DNA of 64,000 nt from Aeromonas caviae (GCF_000819785.1 NZ_CDBK01000088.1:68064-132063); one strand, 5' to 3'; positions 44,231 to 52,703 are shown, counted from the first letter of the stretch. Made by a program: numbers and translations. Notes: generated by a model not told the origin, from the letters alone.

Positions 44231-44259
44231 TTGCGAATTTTACTAACCAAGAGTTATGA
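44231..44259 (+). promoter_or_regulatory. Rightward early promoter (pR-like) for the Cro-like gene
   Basis: TTGCGA, 17-base spacer, TTATGA. The operator at 44244-44256 lies inside the spacer and overlaps the -10. Confidence 0.65.
44244..44256. promoter_or_regulatory. Phage repressor operator (rightward)
   Basis: TAACCAAGAGTTA, which overlaps the -10 of the pR-like promoter. In reverse complement it differs from the leftward operator at 42601 by one base. Confidence 0.65.
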
Positions 44260-44289
44260 TTTGGTGTGTGTTAAACGCCAGAGGACGCC

Positions 44290-44508
44290 ATGCATACCCT
44301 GTTAACTCGATTCGGTACCAAGAGTGCCATCGCGGCTGCGCTCGGCATCACCCCGGAGGGGGTAAGCAACGCCTTCAGGCGTGGCAAAGTGCCAAGCACC
44401 TGGGTGGCCAAGCTCAAGCAGCAAGGTTTGAGCCAATCTGAGCTTGCTGAATTGCCTCTGACCGACGAAGGGCGGGCGATTGTATCAGCATTCACCGGGC
44501 ATTTATAA
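44290..44508 (+). CDS. Cro-like (YdaS-type) repressor
   Basis: The 72-residue protein has an HTH (FGTKSAIAAALGITPEGVSN, residues 8-27) followed by RRGKVPSTWVAKL, typical of Cro/YdaS proteins of lambdoid phages. It is the first rightward gene and begins about 25 bases after its probable start point, next to the operators. Confidence 0.9.
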   Translation: MHTLLTRFGTKSAIAAALGITPEGVSNAFRRGKVPSTWVAKLKQQGLSQSELAELPLTDEGRAIVSAFTGHL

Positions 44509-44527
44509 CCAACCGTTAGGGATCACT

Positions 44528-45037
44528 ATGACAGAGCAACGGAATGACACCACGGCAAAAGTCAGTGCGGTTTTCCGGTCATCGGACGTGATGGCGGCGG
44601 CTTATGGCATTGGCCATCGCTTCAACGCCAGCGAACTGGCGCGGCTGATGGGGCGCAAACCGGCGGAGTTTTGCAAGAAGCTCAACCCGGATTGCGACGA
44701 CCGCCATCTCACCCTGGCCGAGGCGGTTGCCGTCACCGAGATCACCGGTGATAACGCCATCCTCGATGCCTGGGCCGTCAGTCGGGGCAAGGTGCTGGTG
44801 GACTTACCAGCGGGGGTCGTGAGCGATGACGACCTGGTAGAGCAGGTGCTGCTGGCGCAGGCGGTGTTCGGCAAGTTGATGCAGGCCATTCACGACGCTC
44901 GGGCAGACGGGGTGATCGACAGGATAGAGCAGGGACAAATCGAGCGCATCGGTACCCAGGCCGCCGAGCATGTGCTGGGGCTGATCAGCAGCACTGGCGC
45001 AAATGTGCGGCAACTGCCGACGACTTCCAGCAAGTAG
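44528..45037 (+). CDS. CII-family regulatory protein (CP76 type)
   Basis: The 169-residue protein has an N-terminal DNA-binding part (FNASELARLMGRKPAEFCKK near 38-57, LTLAEAVAVTEITGD near 66-80) and a helical C-terminus, as in the phage regulatory CII (CP76) family. It probably sets the lysis-lysogeny choice or activates repressor synthesis. The ATG at 44528 has TAGGGA upstream. Confidence 0.8.
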   Translation: MTEQRNDTTAKVSAVFRSSDVMAAAYGIGHRFNASELARLMGRKPAEFCKKLNPDCDDRHLTLAEAVAVTEITGDNAILDAWAVSRGKVLVDLPAGVVSDDDLVEQVLLAQAVFGKLMQAIHDARADGVIDRIEQGQIERIGTQAAEHVLGLISSTGANVRQLPTTSSK

Positions 45038-45105
45038 ATACAAGGCGGCCCCGCGCTGCGTCAACAGCCGAGGCCATGGTTCAGTCATCGATTGGGGATG
45101 AGAAC

Positions 45106-45384
45106 ATGGAAAAGCATACGGTTAACAATGCCTTTGAGCAAGGTGCCAATAGCATGTCTTTGGTCGGGCATCAGCGGCCAGAGCTGCCTCGGCCTTCACT
45201 TCCGCGTCAGCGTCGACCCAGTGTCATTCCCAGCATGCTGCCACGACTGGTTTGTAGCCAGTGCGGCACATTCCTGGTTTATGGCGGGTTCCGTGGCGGA
45301 ATCAAGATCCCCGTTTCCCCGGAGCAGGCAAGGCGCCACCTTGACTGCCTGATGCAGCATCTACGGGAGGTGGGCCATGGGTGA
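45106..45384 (+). CDS. Small phage protein with a Cys pair
   Basis: The 92-residue protein has a basic, Pro/Arg-rich centre and LVCSQCGTFLVYGG near residues 49-62, a single zinc-knuckle-like pair, then a helix with HLDCLMQHL. It overlaps the replication gene by eight bases. No family recognised. Confidence 0.6.
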   Translation: MEKHTVNNAFEQGANSMSLVGHQRPELPRPSLPRQRRPSVIPSMLPRLVCSQCGTFLVYGGFRGGIKIPVSPEQARRHLDCLMQHLREVGHG

Positions 45385-46450
45385 GGTGATCAGACTGGCG
45401 GCCCCGGTGGCCGCCTCAACGCAACGAGGTTGCAACGTGGACGACAATGCCCGCACCGGTTTTCGCCTGTTCTACCGCAGCATGAAGAACGCGGCCTGGT
45501 ACCGGGATGTCGCCAAGAAGGCGGTGATGTTTCACCTGATCCTCGAGGTGGCGCACGAGCAGCGCACCGTGGTGTTTGGCGGCAAGCGGGTGCAGCTTTC
45601 CCGCGGGCAGTTGGTGTGCTCGGCCAAGAGCCTGGGGCAGGAGTGCGGCATTTCGGAAGATCAGGCCCGCCGGGCGCTGGAGTTCTTCAAGGCAGAGGGG
45701 GCAATCAGCTGTGTGGGGGCCCGTGGCAAGGGGGGCTATACCGTGGTGAGCCTGCTCAATTTCGATGCCTATCAGCGCGGATTATCGCAAATATTTAGCG
45801 CGGAATATGGCGCGGATTCTGAGGCCGCGCCAGCACTGGGGTTGGAGGCTGGTTCGCAAAGTGGCGGCGCGGATTTACCCGCCGAACAACACGCCGAAGA
45901 CTATATCAGTAAGAACATAAAGACAGATCTTAAAGACTCTTCGTCTCAACTCGCTGTCGCGACTTTCGACCAGCAGAGTGAACAGCCTATCGCTGATGAG
46001 CCTGTCACTGCTGACCCCCTCCCTGATGAGCCCACTGTTGCCGAGCCCAAGACCAGGGTTATCCCAGGGGCTGCGATCCAGACGCCCAATGGCAAAGCCT
46101 GGGGTACGGCGGAAGACCTGACGACCGCCCAGTGGATGTTCAAACGGGTGCAAGTGATCGCGCCCACCGCGCTTGAACCGAACTGGGCACAGTGGGCAAA
46201 TGTGATCCGCCTGATGCGCGAGCTCGACCAGCGCAGCCACCGGGATATCTGCGAGCTGTATGACTGGGTGAGCCGGGATGCATTCTGGTGCACCAATGTG
46301 CTGTCCCCGCAGAAGCTGCGCCAGCAGTGGACCCCGTTGACGGTGAGACGCAACGCCCCCACCCATCGGCCCGTCAGTGGACAGCATACCGACCTGACCC
46401 AATCCATGACCGCCGACGAGCTGAATCGCCGGATGCAGGAGGGCTTCTGA
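45377..46450 (+). CDS. Phage replication initiator, O-like
   Basis: The 357-residue protein has a winged-helix N-terminus (LSRGQLVCSAKSLGQECGIS, EDQARRALEFFKAEG near 74-108), a low-complexity acidic linker (about 150-225), and a C-terminal helical domain with LEPNWAQWANVIRLM. This is the O-type layout, which binds the origin and recruits the P protein coded next. Iterons are not obvious in the coding sequence. It is followed directly by the P-like gene (one-base overlap). Confidence 0.75.
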   Translation: MGEVIRLAAPVAASTQRGCNVDDNARTGFRLFYRSMKNAAWYRDVAKKAVMFHLILEVAHEQRTVVFGGKRVQLSRGQLVCSAKSLGQECGISEDQARRALEFFKAEGAISCVGARGKGGYTVVSLLNFDAYQRGLSQIFSAEYGADSEAAPALGLEAGSQSGGADLPAEQHAEDYISKNIKTDLKDSSSQLAVATFDQQSEQPIADEPVTADPLPDEPTVAEPKTRVIPGAAIQTPNGKAWGTAEDLTTAQWMFKRVQVIAPTALEPNWAQWANVIRLMRELDQRSHRDICELYDWVSRDAFWCTNVLSPQKLRQQWTPLTVRRNAPTHRPVSGQHTDLTQSMTADELNRRMQEGF

Positions 46451-47112
46451 TGAGCATGAAACCACTGAGCGCAGTGCTCGAGGACATGACGAGTTGTGGT
46501 CTTGCTGCACATGTCGGAGAGCAGCAGCAGCGGGTTTTGACCGACCACGACTCGCAGATGGTGTCGATGTTGTTCGAACAGTTGAAGATCGTGTTCCCTG
46601 CCTGGAAGCATGCTTTCCCGACCGATGACGCCCAGCGCCGAGCCCTGGCCGAATGGACCCGAGCTCTGGTGGATGCTGAGTGCACCAGTCGCGAGCAGCT
46701 GCAGCTGGGCATGCGGGTGGCTCGCGAGCAGGAGATCCCGTTCTTCCCCAGTACCGGGATGTTCATCAAGTGGTGCCAGATCACGCCGGAGTCGCTTGGA
46801 CTGCCGACGGTCGATCAGGCGTTGGCCGATGTGGTACGCCACCGTAAGAGCCACCCGGCCGTGGTGATTGCCGCTCGCGCTACCCGCTTCGAACGCCAGA
46901 CGCTGACCGCTGACGAGTACCGCAAGGTGTTCGCTCAAGCCTATGACCAGGTCGTGCGCCGTGTGATGGCCGGGGAGGATATCGAGGCGGAGGTGCTGAA
47001 GGGGTTGCCCACTCGTGAGCAGATCCGCCACAGCCCCGAGTTCTACCAGCAAGCTGGGCAGCGCGGCGTCGCCAGCTTGAAGGCGTTGTTCAAACGCGGG
47101 GGTGGTGCGTGA
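46450..47112 (+). CDS. Phage replication protein P-like (helicase loader)
   Basis: The 220-residue protein follows the O-like gene and resembles lambda P in size and pattern (KIVFPAWKHAFPTDDAQRRA near 47-66, EIPFFPSTGMFIKWCQITPE near 97-116). P proteins load the host DnaB helicase at the phage origin. Both flanking genes overlap it, so translation is coupled. Confidence 0.85.
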   Translation: MSMKPLSAVLEDMTSCGLAAHVGEQQQRVLTDHDSQMVSMLFEQLKIVFPAWKHAFPTDDAQRRALAEWTRALVDAECTSREQLQLGMRVAREQEIPFFPSTGMFIKWCQITPESLGLPTVDQALADVVRHRKSHPAVVIAARATRFERQTLTADEYRKVFAQAYDQVVRRVMAGEDIEAEVLKGLPTREQIRHSPEFYQQAGQRGVASLKALFKRGGGA

Positions 47113-47372
47113 TGGCCAGTCAATTCAATGCGAACGTCGAGCGCGATGTCCGTGAGGCGCAGTTCTGCCGGGTGGCCATCTATCCACCGGTGCGGGGCTG
47201 GGTGGGGGAGCGGGTGCACCTGGAGGTGTCGAATTCGCTGGATACCCTGGGCAAGACCGATGCCGCCACCGGCGCCGGTTATTACCTGGTGTGGGATGGG
47301 GCCGAGGAGGCACGGGCAGAGGCTGCGCGGATCCGGGGCCAGGCGGTGGAGCTGGTGAGGGTAGGGGGATGA
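47112..47372 (+). CDS. Small phage protein
   Basis: The 86-residue protein MASQFNANVERDVREAQFCR... has a mixed strand/helix pattern with GYYLVWDGAEEARAEAARIR near 55-74. ATG overlaps the stop of the P-like gene. No family recognised. Confidence 0.6.
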   Translation: MASQFNANVERDVREAQFCRVAIYPPVRGWVGERVHLEVSNSLDTLGKTDAATGAGYYLVWDGAEEARAEAARIRGQAVELVRVGG

Positions 47373-47599
47373 TGCACTACTACGCCCAGCACACCCCGAC
47401 CCGGGATTGGCAAGCGCCGCTGCTGGGCATCGAGGAGCTGGCGAAGGCCCAAGAGGGTGGCATCTGTGTGTCGATCGGGATGTGGGTGATCCACGATATC
47501 GGGTTTGGTGCCTGGAGCACCGAGATAGGCGTGATTGTCGGGGCTGCCATGCACAAGGCAGCCCTTCAAGCCACCACCGGGAGGGGGAGGAAGGGATGA
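47369..47599 (+). CDS. Small phage protein
   Basis: The 76-residue protein MMHYYAQHTPTRDWQAPLL... overlaps its neighbours by four bases on each side. It has one moderately hydrophobic stretch (IGVIVGAAMHKAAL). Unknown function. Confidence 0.55.
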   Translation: MMHYYAQHTPTRDWQAPLLGIEELAKAQEGGICVSIGMWVIHDIGFGAWSTEIGVIVGAAMHKAALQATTGRGRKG

Positions 47600-47805
47600 A
47601 CATAGGCATGCTGTTTGGGATGTTGATCGTCGGCTGGGCGCTGCTGCTGGCCGTGTTGCTGGTGCTGATATGGGTAGCGCTGCGGGCATGGCGGGAAGAA
47701 GTGCAAGAGGACGAGGCGGCGTTACTGGATGAACCACGGCTGGTGTCGGCGTGCCGTGAGCTCTCAGAGCTGGCGGCGAAGACCAAGGAGGCCAGCCATG
47801 GCTAA
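47596..47805 (+). CDS. Small membrane protein
   Basis: The 69-residue protein has one membrane helix at residues 2-29 (IGMLFGMLIVGWALLLAVLL) and a charged cytoplasmic tail. AAGGG lies just before ATG. It overlaps the next membrane gene by eight bases. Role unknown. Confidence 0.65.
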   Translation: MNIGMLFGMLIVGWALLLAVLLVLIWVALRAWREEVQEDEAALLDEPRLVSACRELSELAAKTKEASHG

Positions 47806-48103
47806 GGCCTTCTTCGTGCTGATGTACCTGTTCGTGGCGCTGTTTGTGCTGGCCATGGTGCCCTATGAGGGGGGTATGGGCTGGCAGATGCTGCAGGCGC
47901 CGGTGGTGTGGGTGATCCTCGCGGGCTGGGTGTTGGTGATGTTCCCGTGCCCTGTGGTGCGCCTGCTGCTGGCACCGCTGCGGGCCATCCTGTTGCTGCT
48001 GGTGTGGTTGGGCACTCTGCTGCTGGCGATCACCAAGGTGGTGCTGGTGGCGCTCAACCGTGTGAATCGCGATCTGGCCGGGGAGGCCCATCATGACAGT
48101 TAA
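47798..48103 (+). CDS. Membrane protein with three predicted helices
   Basis: The 101-residue protein is almost wholly hydrophobic: helices at about 3-22, 32-50 and 57-85. It overlaps neighbours on both sides. Small membrane proteins in this position of lambdoid phages are of unknown role. Exclusion or inhibition of host processes is possible. Confidence 0.65.
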   Translation: MAKAFFVLMYLFVALFVLAMVPYEGGMGWQMLQAPVVWVILAGWVLVMFPCPVVRLLLAPLRAILLLLVWLGTLLLAITKVVLVALNRVNRDLAGEAHHDS

Positions 48104-48482
48104 ACCGAAGGAACTGAATGAACGTGGCCTGATCGACCTGGCCGGGGTGAAGGTGTATGTGGCAGGGCCCATGACTGGCCTGCCACAGTTCAACCGGCCT
48201 GCGTTCTTTGCCGCCGAGGCCTACCTGCAAGGGCAGGGGGCCAGGGTGATGAACCCCGCCGTGCTGCCGGATGGCTGGGATCATGATGCCTATATGCGGA
48301 TCGCCATCCCGATGCTGATGGAGTGTGAGGCGGTGGCGTTTCTGCCCGGCTGGCAGCAGAGCAAGGGGGCGCGGCAGGAGTTCACCCGGGCTCACGCCTT
48401 CGGCTTGGTGCTGCTGCAGCTGGACGTCGAGGAGATCCCCCTGGGGTTGCTGGTCAGGCAGCATCTGCCGTTGATGGTGTAG
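48093..48482 (+). CDS. DUF4406-type protein (nucleoside 2-deoxyribosyltransferase-like fold)
   Basis: The 129-residue protein has VKVYVAGPMTGLPQFNRPAF near 19-38 and DAYMRIAIPMLMECEAVAFL near 65-84. This is the pattern of DUF4406 proteins, distant relatives of nucleoside 2-deoxyribosyltransferases. The predicted role is nucleotide metabolism. Its catalytic activity is not established. Confidence 0.8.
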   Translation: MTVKPKELNERGLIDLAGVKVYVAGPMTGLPQFNRPAFFAAEAYLQGQGARVMNPAVLPDGWDHDAYMRIAIPMLMECEAVAFLPGWQQSKGARQEFTRAHAFGLVLLQLDVEEIPLGLLVRQHLPLMV

Positions 48483-48524
48483 GTCATATCCCGCCGTGAG
48501 AACATAACAAACGGTGATTGATGG

Positions 48525-48540
48525 CTGTATAAATACACAG
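48525..48540. promoter_or_regulatory. LexA box upstream of the antirepressor
   Basis: CTGTATAAATACACAG, with perfect CTGT-N8-ACAG arms. It lies 45 bases before the antirepressor ATG, after the stop of the DUF4406 gene. Confidence 0.75.
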
Positions 48541-48585
48541 TATCTTTTGGGGCTATGCCAAGGACATGACAATCGGGAGAGTGAC

Positions 48586-49395
48586 ATGCAGGTGTTGAGT
48601 TTTGACAGTATGGAGTTTGGCAAGGTGCGCCTGATCGATGAAGCCGGGCGCGTGCTGTTCTGTGCCGTCGATGTGTGCAAGGCGCTGGGCTACAGCAACC
48701 CGAGGGATGCGGTGAAGCGCCATGTGGACGAGGGGGATGTCGTGAAACGCGACACCCCCACGACCAGCGGGATGCAGGAGGTCAGCTTCCTGTGCGAGAG
48801 CGGGGTCTATGCCCTGATCTTCGGCAGTAAGCTGCCCGCGGCCAAGGGGTTCAAGCAGTGGGTCACCGGTGAGGTGCTGCCCAGCATTCGCAAGACGGGG
48901 CAGTACGCGATCGGCCAGTCCCCGGTCATCAACGTGGAGGCGGTACAGGTCGAGCTGCTGTTCGTTGAGACCGCGGCCCGCATGCTGAACGTCAGCAATT
49001 CCGGCAAGCTGGGCATGCTGCAGACCATCCAGCGCCAACACGGTCTGCCTAACCTGCTGCCAGCCTACGCCATCGACGCGCCGAGCGATGCCACCGATGG
49101 CAGTTCGCGGCCGACCTTCTCGGCTACCGAGGGGCTGAAGCAGCACGGGGTGAGCATGGGGGTGCGCTACTTCAACGCCCTGCTCGAGTCGAACGGGTTG
49201 CTGACCAAGATGCGGCGCCCCTCCACCAAGTCACCGGATAAGCAGAAGGAGTTCTGGGCGATAACACCCAAGGGGCTGCTGTACGGCAAGAACATCGTGG
49301 ATCCGCGCTGCCAGCGCGAGACGCAGCCGCACTGGTACCAGAGCAGGTTCGCCGAGCTGCTGGCCAAGGTCGGGTTGGGGAAGGTGGCGGCATGA
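48586..49395 (+). CDS. BRO-family antirepressor
   Basis: The 269-residue protein has an N-terminal BRO domain: VLFCAVDVCKALGYSNPRDA near 24-43, then FLCESGVYALIFGSKLPAAK near 66-85 and KQWVTGEVLPSIRKTG near 88-103. Its C-terminal part (ALLESNGLLTKMRRPS) resembles the DNA-binding end of phage antirepressors. These proteins inactivate CI-type repressors. The perfect LexA box 45 bases upstream implies SOS control of induction through this gene. Confidence 0.88.
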   Translation: MQVLSFDSMEFGKVRLIDEAGRVLFCAVDVCKALGYSNPRDAVKRHVDEGDVVKRDTPTTSGMQEVSFLCESGVYALIFGSKLPAAKGFKQWVTGEVLPSIRKTGQYAIGQSPVINVEAVQVELLFVETAARMLNVSNSGKLGMLQTIQRQHGLPNLLPAYAIDAPSDATDGSSRPTFSATEGLKQHGVSMGVRYFNALLESNGLLTKMRRPSTKSPDKQKEFWAITPKGLLYGKNIVDPRCQRETQPHWYQSRFAELLAKVGLGKVAA

Positions 49396-49426
49396 AGACA
49401 ACCATATCAACCAAGGAACATGCAGT

Positions 49427-50050
49427 ATGAATAACCCCAAAAAGGTCGCCGTCGTGGATATCGAGACTCTCGGCCAGGGTGTGGATGCGGTGATCGGCAC
49501 CATCGGAGTGGTCATTGTCGATGTGGGGCAACTGCGTGCTGTGGATGAGTTCTACTGCCGGGTCGATCTGGCACAGGGCCGCCAGCGTGACGACGACACC
49601 CTGGCTTTCTGGGAACGGCAGAAGGTGGATAGCCCGGCCGCCTGGGAGGAGATGTTCGGCAATGCCGGTCGCCTGTTCCTGGTGGATGCGCTGCAGGCGT
49701 TGGCCAACTTCCTCGGACGCCATTTTGAGAAGGTGGCAGCAGTCGAGTTGATGGGCAATGGCAGTGAGTTCGACAACGTGCTGTTGACGCATGCCTATCA
49801 GCAGTGGGGAGTTGAGCAGCCCTGGTGGTTTCGTGGCAACCAGAGCCTACGCACTGTGGTCTGGATGGGGCGGCAACTGCTGGGTATTGACCCCAAGTAT
49901 CAGCTGTCTTTCGAGGGGACCCGCCACCACGCTCTGCACGATGCCCGCCATGAAGCGGCATACCTGATCCACATACTGAACGCCTTCAAGCAGGGGCTGG
50001 CAGGGGTAGTGAGCGCTGGTCATGACATTCAATCTGGCGCTGCTACCTGA
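49427..50050 (+). CDS. 3'-5' exonuclease, DEDD superfamily
   Basis: The 207-residue protein has motif I VAVVDIETLGQG near 8-19 (Asp and Glu), motif II NGSEFDNVLLTHAY near 110-123 (Asp) and motif III HHALHDARHEAAYLI near 166-180 (His and Asp). It is close to the Rv2179c/RNase T-like group found in phages. The substrate could be DNA or RNA. Confidence 0.88.
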   Translation: MNNPKKVAVVDIETLGQGVDAVIGTIGVVIVDVGQLRAVDEFYCRVDLAQGRQRDDDTLAFWERQKVDSPAAWEEMFGNAGRLFLVDALQALANFLGRHFEKVAAVELMGNGSEFDNVLLTHAYQQWGVEQPWWFRGNQSLRTVVWMGRQLLGIDPKYQLSFEGTRHHALHDARHEAAYLIHILNAFKQGLAGVVSAGHDIQSGAAT

Positions 50051-50240
50051 TCAGGAGCGTCAGCGGATAGAGTTGAATAAGCAGGCGGCTTTGCTGGTTT
50101 GGCAGTGCCGCCGCAACCTGGCGACCCGAGAGGATGTTGCCAGGGCAATCATCAATCAGCCCGTGGATAACCAGGAGTATTTTCGCGATCGGCTGAACCA
50201 CTACCGTGAGGTAAAGGGGTCACATGAGCAAGTTTACTAG
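50022..50240 (+). CDS. Small phage protein
   Basis: The 72-residue helical protein MTFNLALLPDQERQRIELNK... overlaps the exonuclease gene by 29 bases and the next gene by 17. The pattern QEYFRDRLNHYREVK near 52-66 recalls small lambdoid accessory proteins. No function recognised. Confidence 0.55.
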   Translation: MTFNLALLPDQERQRIELNKQAALLVWQCRRNLATREDVARAIINQPVDNQEYFRDRLNHYREVKGSHEQVY

Positions 50241-50487
50241 CCGCAGTGCGGCCAGAGTGCAGCACCTGCAGCAGCAGGCCAGCAACCCGGTCGGGGCTGC
50301 CATCAATGCCAGCGCCGAGCTGTTCCGTTCTATCGACACCGCCTGCCCGGGCATGACTGCCGCGGAGGCTGCCCGTCGGATCATTGCCTCAGAGTCCCTC
50401 TCCGTGCGCCGCACCGCCAGCTATCAGCTGCTTGCCCGCCTGGGCCCGCTGCTCGACAAGCTGGAGATGGTGGAGAAGCTGGGATGA
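50224..50487 (+). CDS. Small phage protein
   Basis: The 87-residue helical protein MSKFTSRSAARVQHLQQQAS... is basic at the N-terminus, with LFRSIDTACPGMTAAEAARR near 33-52. It overlaps the DUF968-like gene by four bases (ATGA). Unknown function. Confidence 0.55.
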   Translation: MSKFTSRSAARVQHLQQQASNPVGAAINASAELFRSIDTACPGMTAAEAARRIIASESLSVRRTASYQLLARLGPLLDKLEMVEKLG

Positions 50488-51473
50488 TGCCGACCCATCC
50501 GGTCTTTGTGCCAGAGATGGGGATGGTGCTGCTGAAGGTAGGGGAGGGGCTGGCACAGCTTCGCACCTCCCTGGCCAACCGCCCGGCGGTACTGGTTCCT
50601 GCACCAGACGGTGGCGACCTGCTGACCCAGTTCCCGGAGCTGGCCATTGCCCTGCTCAACCCTTCCATCGTCAACGCCGCCGGCGGCGAGCTGGCCTTGC
50701 GCAGCGTGGGCCAGTGCCTGATCGGCCATGGCTGTATCGGGGAGTCGGTCACCACCGAGATGGGGGGCCTGCCGCTCCCATTGTGCTGGCACCATGACAA
50801 CGCATACCGGGATGGCCAGTTGCCGTTCAACCAGGGTGAGTACGCCGCGGCGATCGCCCGGGCACTGCTGACCCGGGTGGCTGGCTGGTGTGGGGTTGCC
50901 CTTGCCCAGTTGCAGGCACGGGATCTCTGCTGGTGGGCCAGCGTGTTCAAGGTGCAGCAGCATCTGCCGATCGCCGTGGTGCGCCACGCCTGCCGTTTGC
51001 CGCCGCTGGAGCCGGAGCGGTTGCTGGTGCCAGGACGCGGCTATCGCGAGACGGATGCCCGCTATCGGGTGAATCGCATCGAGCTGCTGGAGCAGGATCC
51101 GCTGGCCGAGCTGCGCGGCCGGCTGCGTATCAAGCCAGCGGTAAAGGCCATCGACCCGGAGCCGCCGATGCTGCATATCCCCCGCCCCAAGATGCGGCGC
51201 TGGGAGTCGGCCAACTATCTGGCGTTCGTCCGCCAGTTGCCGTGCGTGGTGACCGGCCAGACCGATGGCATCGAGGCGCACCACGTGGTGGGGCACGGGC
51301 TCAGCGTGATGGGCAGCAAGGCCCATGACCTGATGACCTTTCCGCTCTGCCACCAGGCACACATGGAATTGCACAACAAGGGCTGGCAGCAGTGGGAGCA
51401 AGCCCACGGCAGCCAGCTGGATCACGTCGTGATGACGTTGAACAAGGCCGCCGGCCTGGGAGTGTTTGGATGA
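50484..51473 (+). CDS. DUF968-type HNH-like nuclease protein
   Basis: The 329-residue protein ends with a DUF968 region: FVRQLPCVVTGQTDGIEAHH near 245-264, VVGHGLSVMGSKAHD and LCHQAHMELHNKGW, which bear the conserved His and Cys of this HNH-like zinc fold. DUF968 proteins occur in lambdoid recombination regions next to resolvases, as here. The N-terminal 230 residues are not recognised. Confidence 0.82.
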   Translation: MMPTHPVFVPEMGMVLLKVGEGLAQLRTSLANRPAVLVPAPDGGDLLTQFPELAIALLNPSIVNAAGGELALRSVGQCLIGHGCIGESVTTEMGGLPLPLCWHHDNAYRDGQLPFNQGEYAAAIARALLTRVAGWCGVALAQLQARDLCWWASVFKVQQHLPIAVVRHACRLPPLEPERLLVPGRGYRETDARYRVNRIELLEQDPLAELRGRLRIKPAVKAIDPEPPMLHIPRPKMRRWESANYLAFVRQLPCVVTGQTDGIEAHHVVGHGLSVMGSKAHDLMTFPLCHQAHMELHNKGWQQWEQAHGSQLDHVVMTLNKAAGLGVFG

Positions 51474-51823
51474 CGCCATATAGTGGAAGTGGGGTGAAGG
51501 CGCGGGCCCGCCCGCAGCCGGTACCGGGATCCATGAACAAGACCGAGGAAGCCTATGCCGCCCACCTGCGCACTCTGATGCTGGCGGGCGAGGTGCTGCA
51601 CTACGAGTTTGAGCCGCTCAAGCTGCGGTTGGCCGACAAGACCTTCTACACCCCGGACTTCATGGTGGTGCGCCGGGATGGGCTGATCGAGCTGCACGAG
51701 GTGAAGGGGTTCTGGGAGGACGATGCTAGGGTGAAGATCAAGGTGGCCGCCAAGCAGCACTGGATGTTCACCTTCGTCGGGGTTCAGCGCAAAGGCGCCC
51801 ACTGGTCACTGGAGGCATTCTGA
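51470..51823 (+). CDS. DUF1064-type endonuclease (Holliday-junction resolvase-like)
   Basis: The 117-residue protein has the nuclease pattern KTEEAYAAHLRTLMLAGEVL near 24-43, TFYTPDFMVVRRDGLIELHE (catalytic Asp and Glu) and VKGFWEDDARVKIKVAAKQ. This matches the DUF1064 phage family, related to resolvase-type PD-(D/E)xK nucleases. It follows the DUF968 gene with four-base overlap, a typical pairing. Confidence 0.82.
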   Translation: MTPYSGSGVKARARPQPVPGSMNKTEEAYAAHLRTLMLAGEVLHYEFEPLKLRLADKTFYTPDFMVVRRDGLIELHEVKGFWEDDARVKIKVAAKQHWMFTFVGVQRKGAHWSLEAF

Positions 51824-52470
51824 TGCGACTCGAATATGCGCTTTCGATAGGGGAACCCCGTTCGGCGATGATCCAGGCCATCCAGTCCCGCTCTACCGGG
51901 CCTTCTCACTTGACGCAGGCCGATGTGCTGGGGGCGCTGGGGCTGGTGCAGAAATATGAAGGGGTGGGGTTGGCACTGATGATGGCCCGCTACACCAAGG
52001 ACAAATCCAGCCACCACAAGGCTGTGATCGGGGTGATGGCCCAGTGCAGCAAGCTGGCACCCAAGTATGTGGGGGCCATCAAGGAGCGTGGCCAGGGGAT
52101 GGCCCTGAAGGCGATCGCCGCGCTGGCGGTGCAGCACTATTGTCGCACGGTGGATACCCCAGGGGCGGCCTGTCACCCGCAGTTCTGCCATGGGCGGGGG
52201 GTGATCCGCGACCTGGAGCTGAGCCGCCTGCACGGCAAGGCCGTCGACAAGGTGTGTCCGCGCTGCGGTGGTACCGGGCTGCGGCCCATCCCCGGCACCC
52301 AAGTGCGCCGTGCCATCGAACCCTTGCTGGGGACGCTTAGCCGCGGCGAGTGGGAACGGCAGTGGTACCCGCTCTATCAAGCGGTGCTGGCCTGGTGCCA
52401 TGTGCAGGAGAGTGAGGTGGATACACTTTATAAGAAAATGATTGATTTAAGAGAAGAATCAATGATTTAG
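51823..52470 (+). CDS. Antitermination protein Q-like
   Basis: The 215-residue protein has a zinc-finger-like part (CHPQFCHGRG near 115-124 and KVCPRCGGTG near 140-149) and a C-terminal HTH-like helix. This is the layout of the Q proteins of lambdoid phages related to phage 82. Q lets RNA polymerase pass terminators after the late promoter. A matching promoter followed by terminators lies 8 kb further right (60442-60556). A strong terminator ends the gene. Confidence 0.78.
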   Translation: MRLEYALSIGEPRSAMIQAIQSRSTGPSHLTQADVLGALGLVQKYEGVGLALMMARYTKDKSSHHKAVIGVMAQCSKLAPKYVGAIKERGQGMALKAIAALAVQHYCRTVDTPGAACHPQFCHGRGVIRDLELSRLHGKAVDKVCPRCGGTGLRPIPGTQVRRAIEPLLGTLSRGEWERQWYPLYQAVLAWCHVQESEVDTLYKKMIDLREESMI

Positions 52471-52473
52471 GCG

Positions 52474-52507
52474 CAAAAAAAGGAGGCGTAGCCTCCTTTT
52501 TTTAGCA
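52474..52507. terminator. Bidirectional terminator after the Q-like gene
   Basis: AAAAAAAGGAGGC / GCCTCCTTTTTTT with loop GTA. It separates the early rightward operon from the accessory block. Confidence 0.92.
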
Positions 52508-52520
52508 ATCTACTCGTGCA

Positions 52521-52703
52521 TTAGCACGCGACATCTTGCCAGGCAGTGTGCTCTGTACCGAGATATCGGAACAGACTTTTGTTTTCTGATACCAATTTGA
52601 TAATAGCTTCATTTTGCTTTTCAAATTTTACCAGAGGACCGCGGCCATTTGCATACTCCGAAACCACAGCTTCCAGTGCTTTCATGAGCTCACGATTTGC
52701 CAT
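52521..52703 (-). CDS. Small unknown accessory protein
   Basis: The 60-residue helical protein MANRELMKALEAVVSEYANG... has GGAG six bases before ATG. It is on the strand opposite to the late genes and ends at the Q terminator. No family recognised. Confidence 0.6.
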   Translation of the reverse strand: MANRELMKALEAVVSEYANGRGPLVKFEKQNEAIIKLVSENKSLFRYLGTEHTAWQDVAC

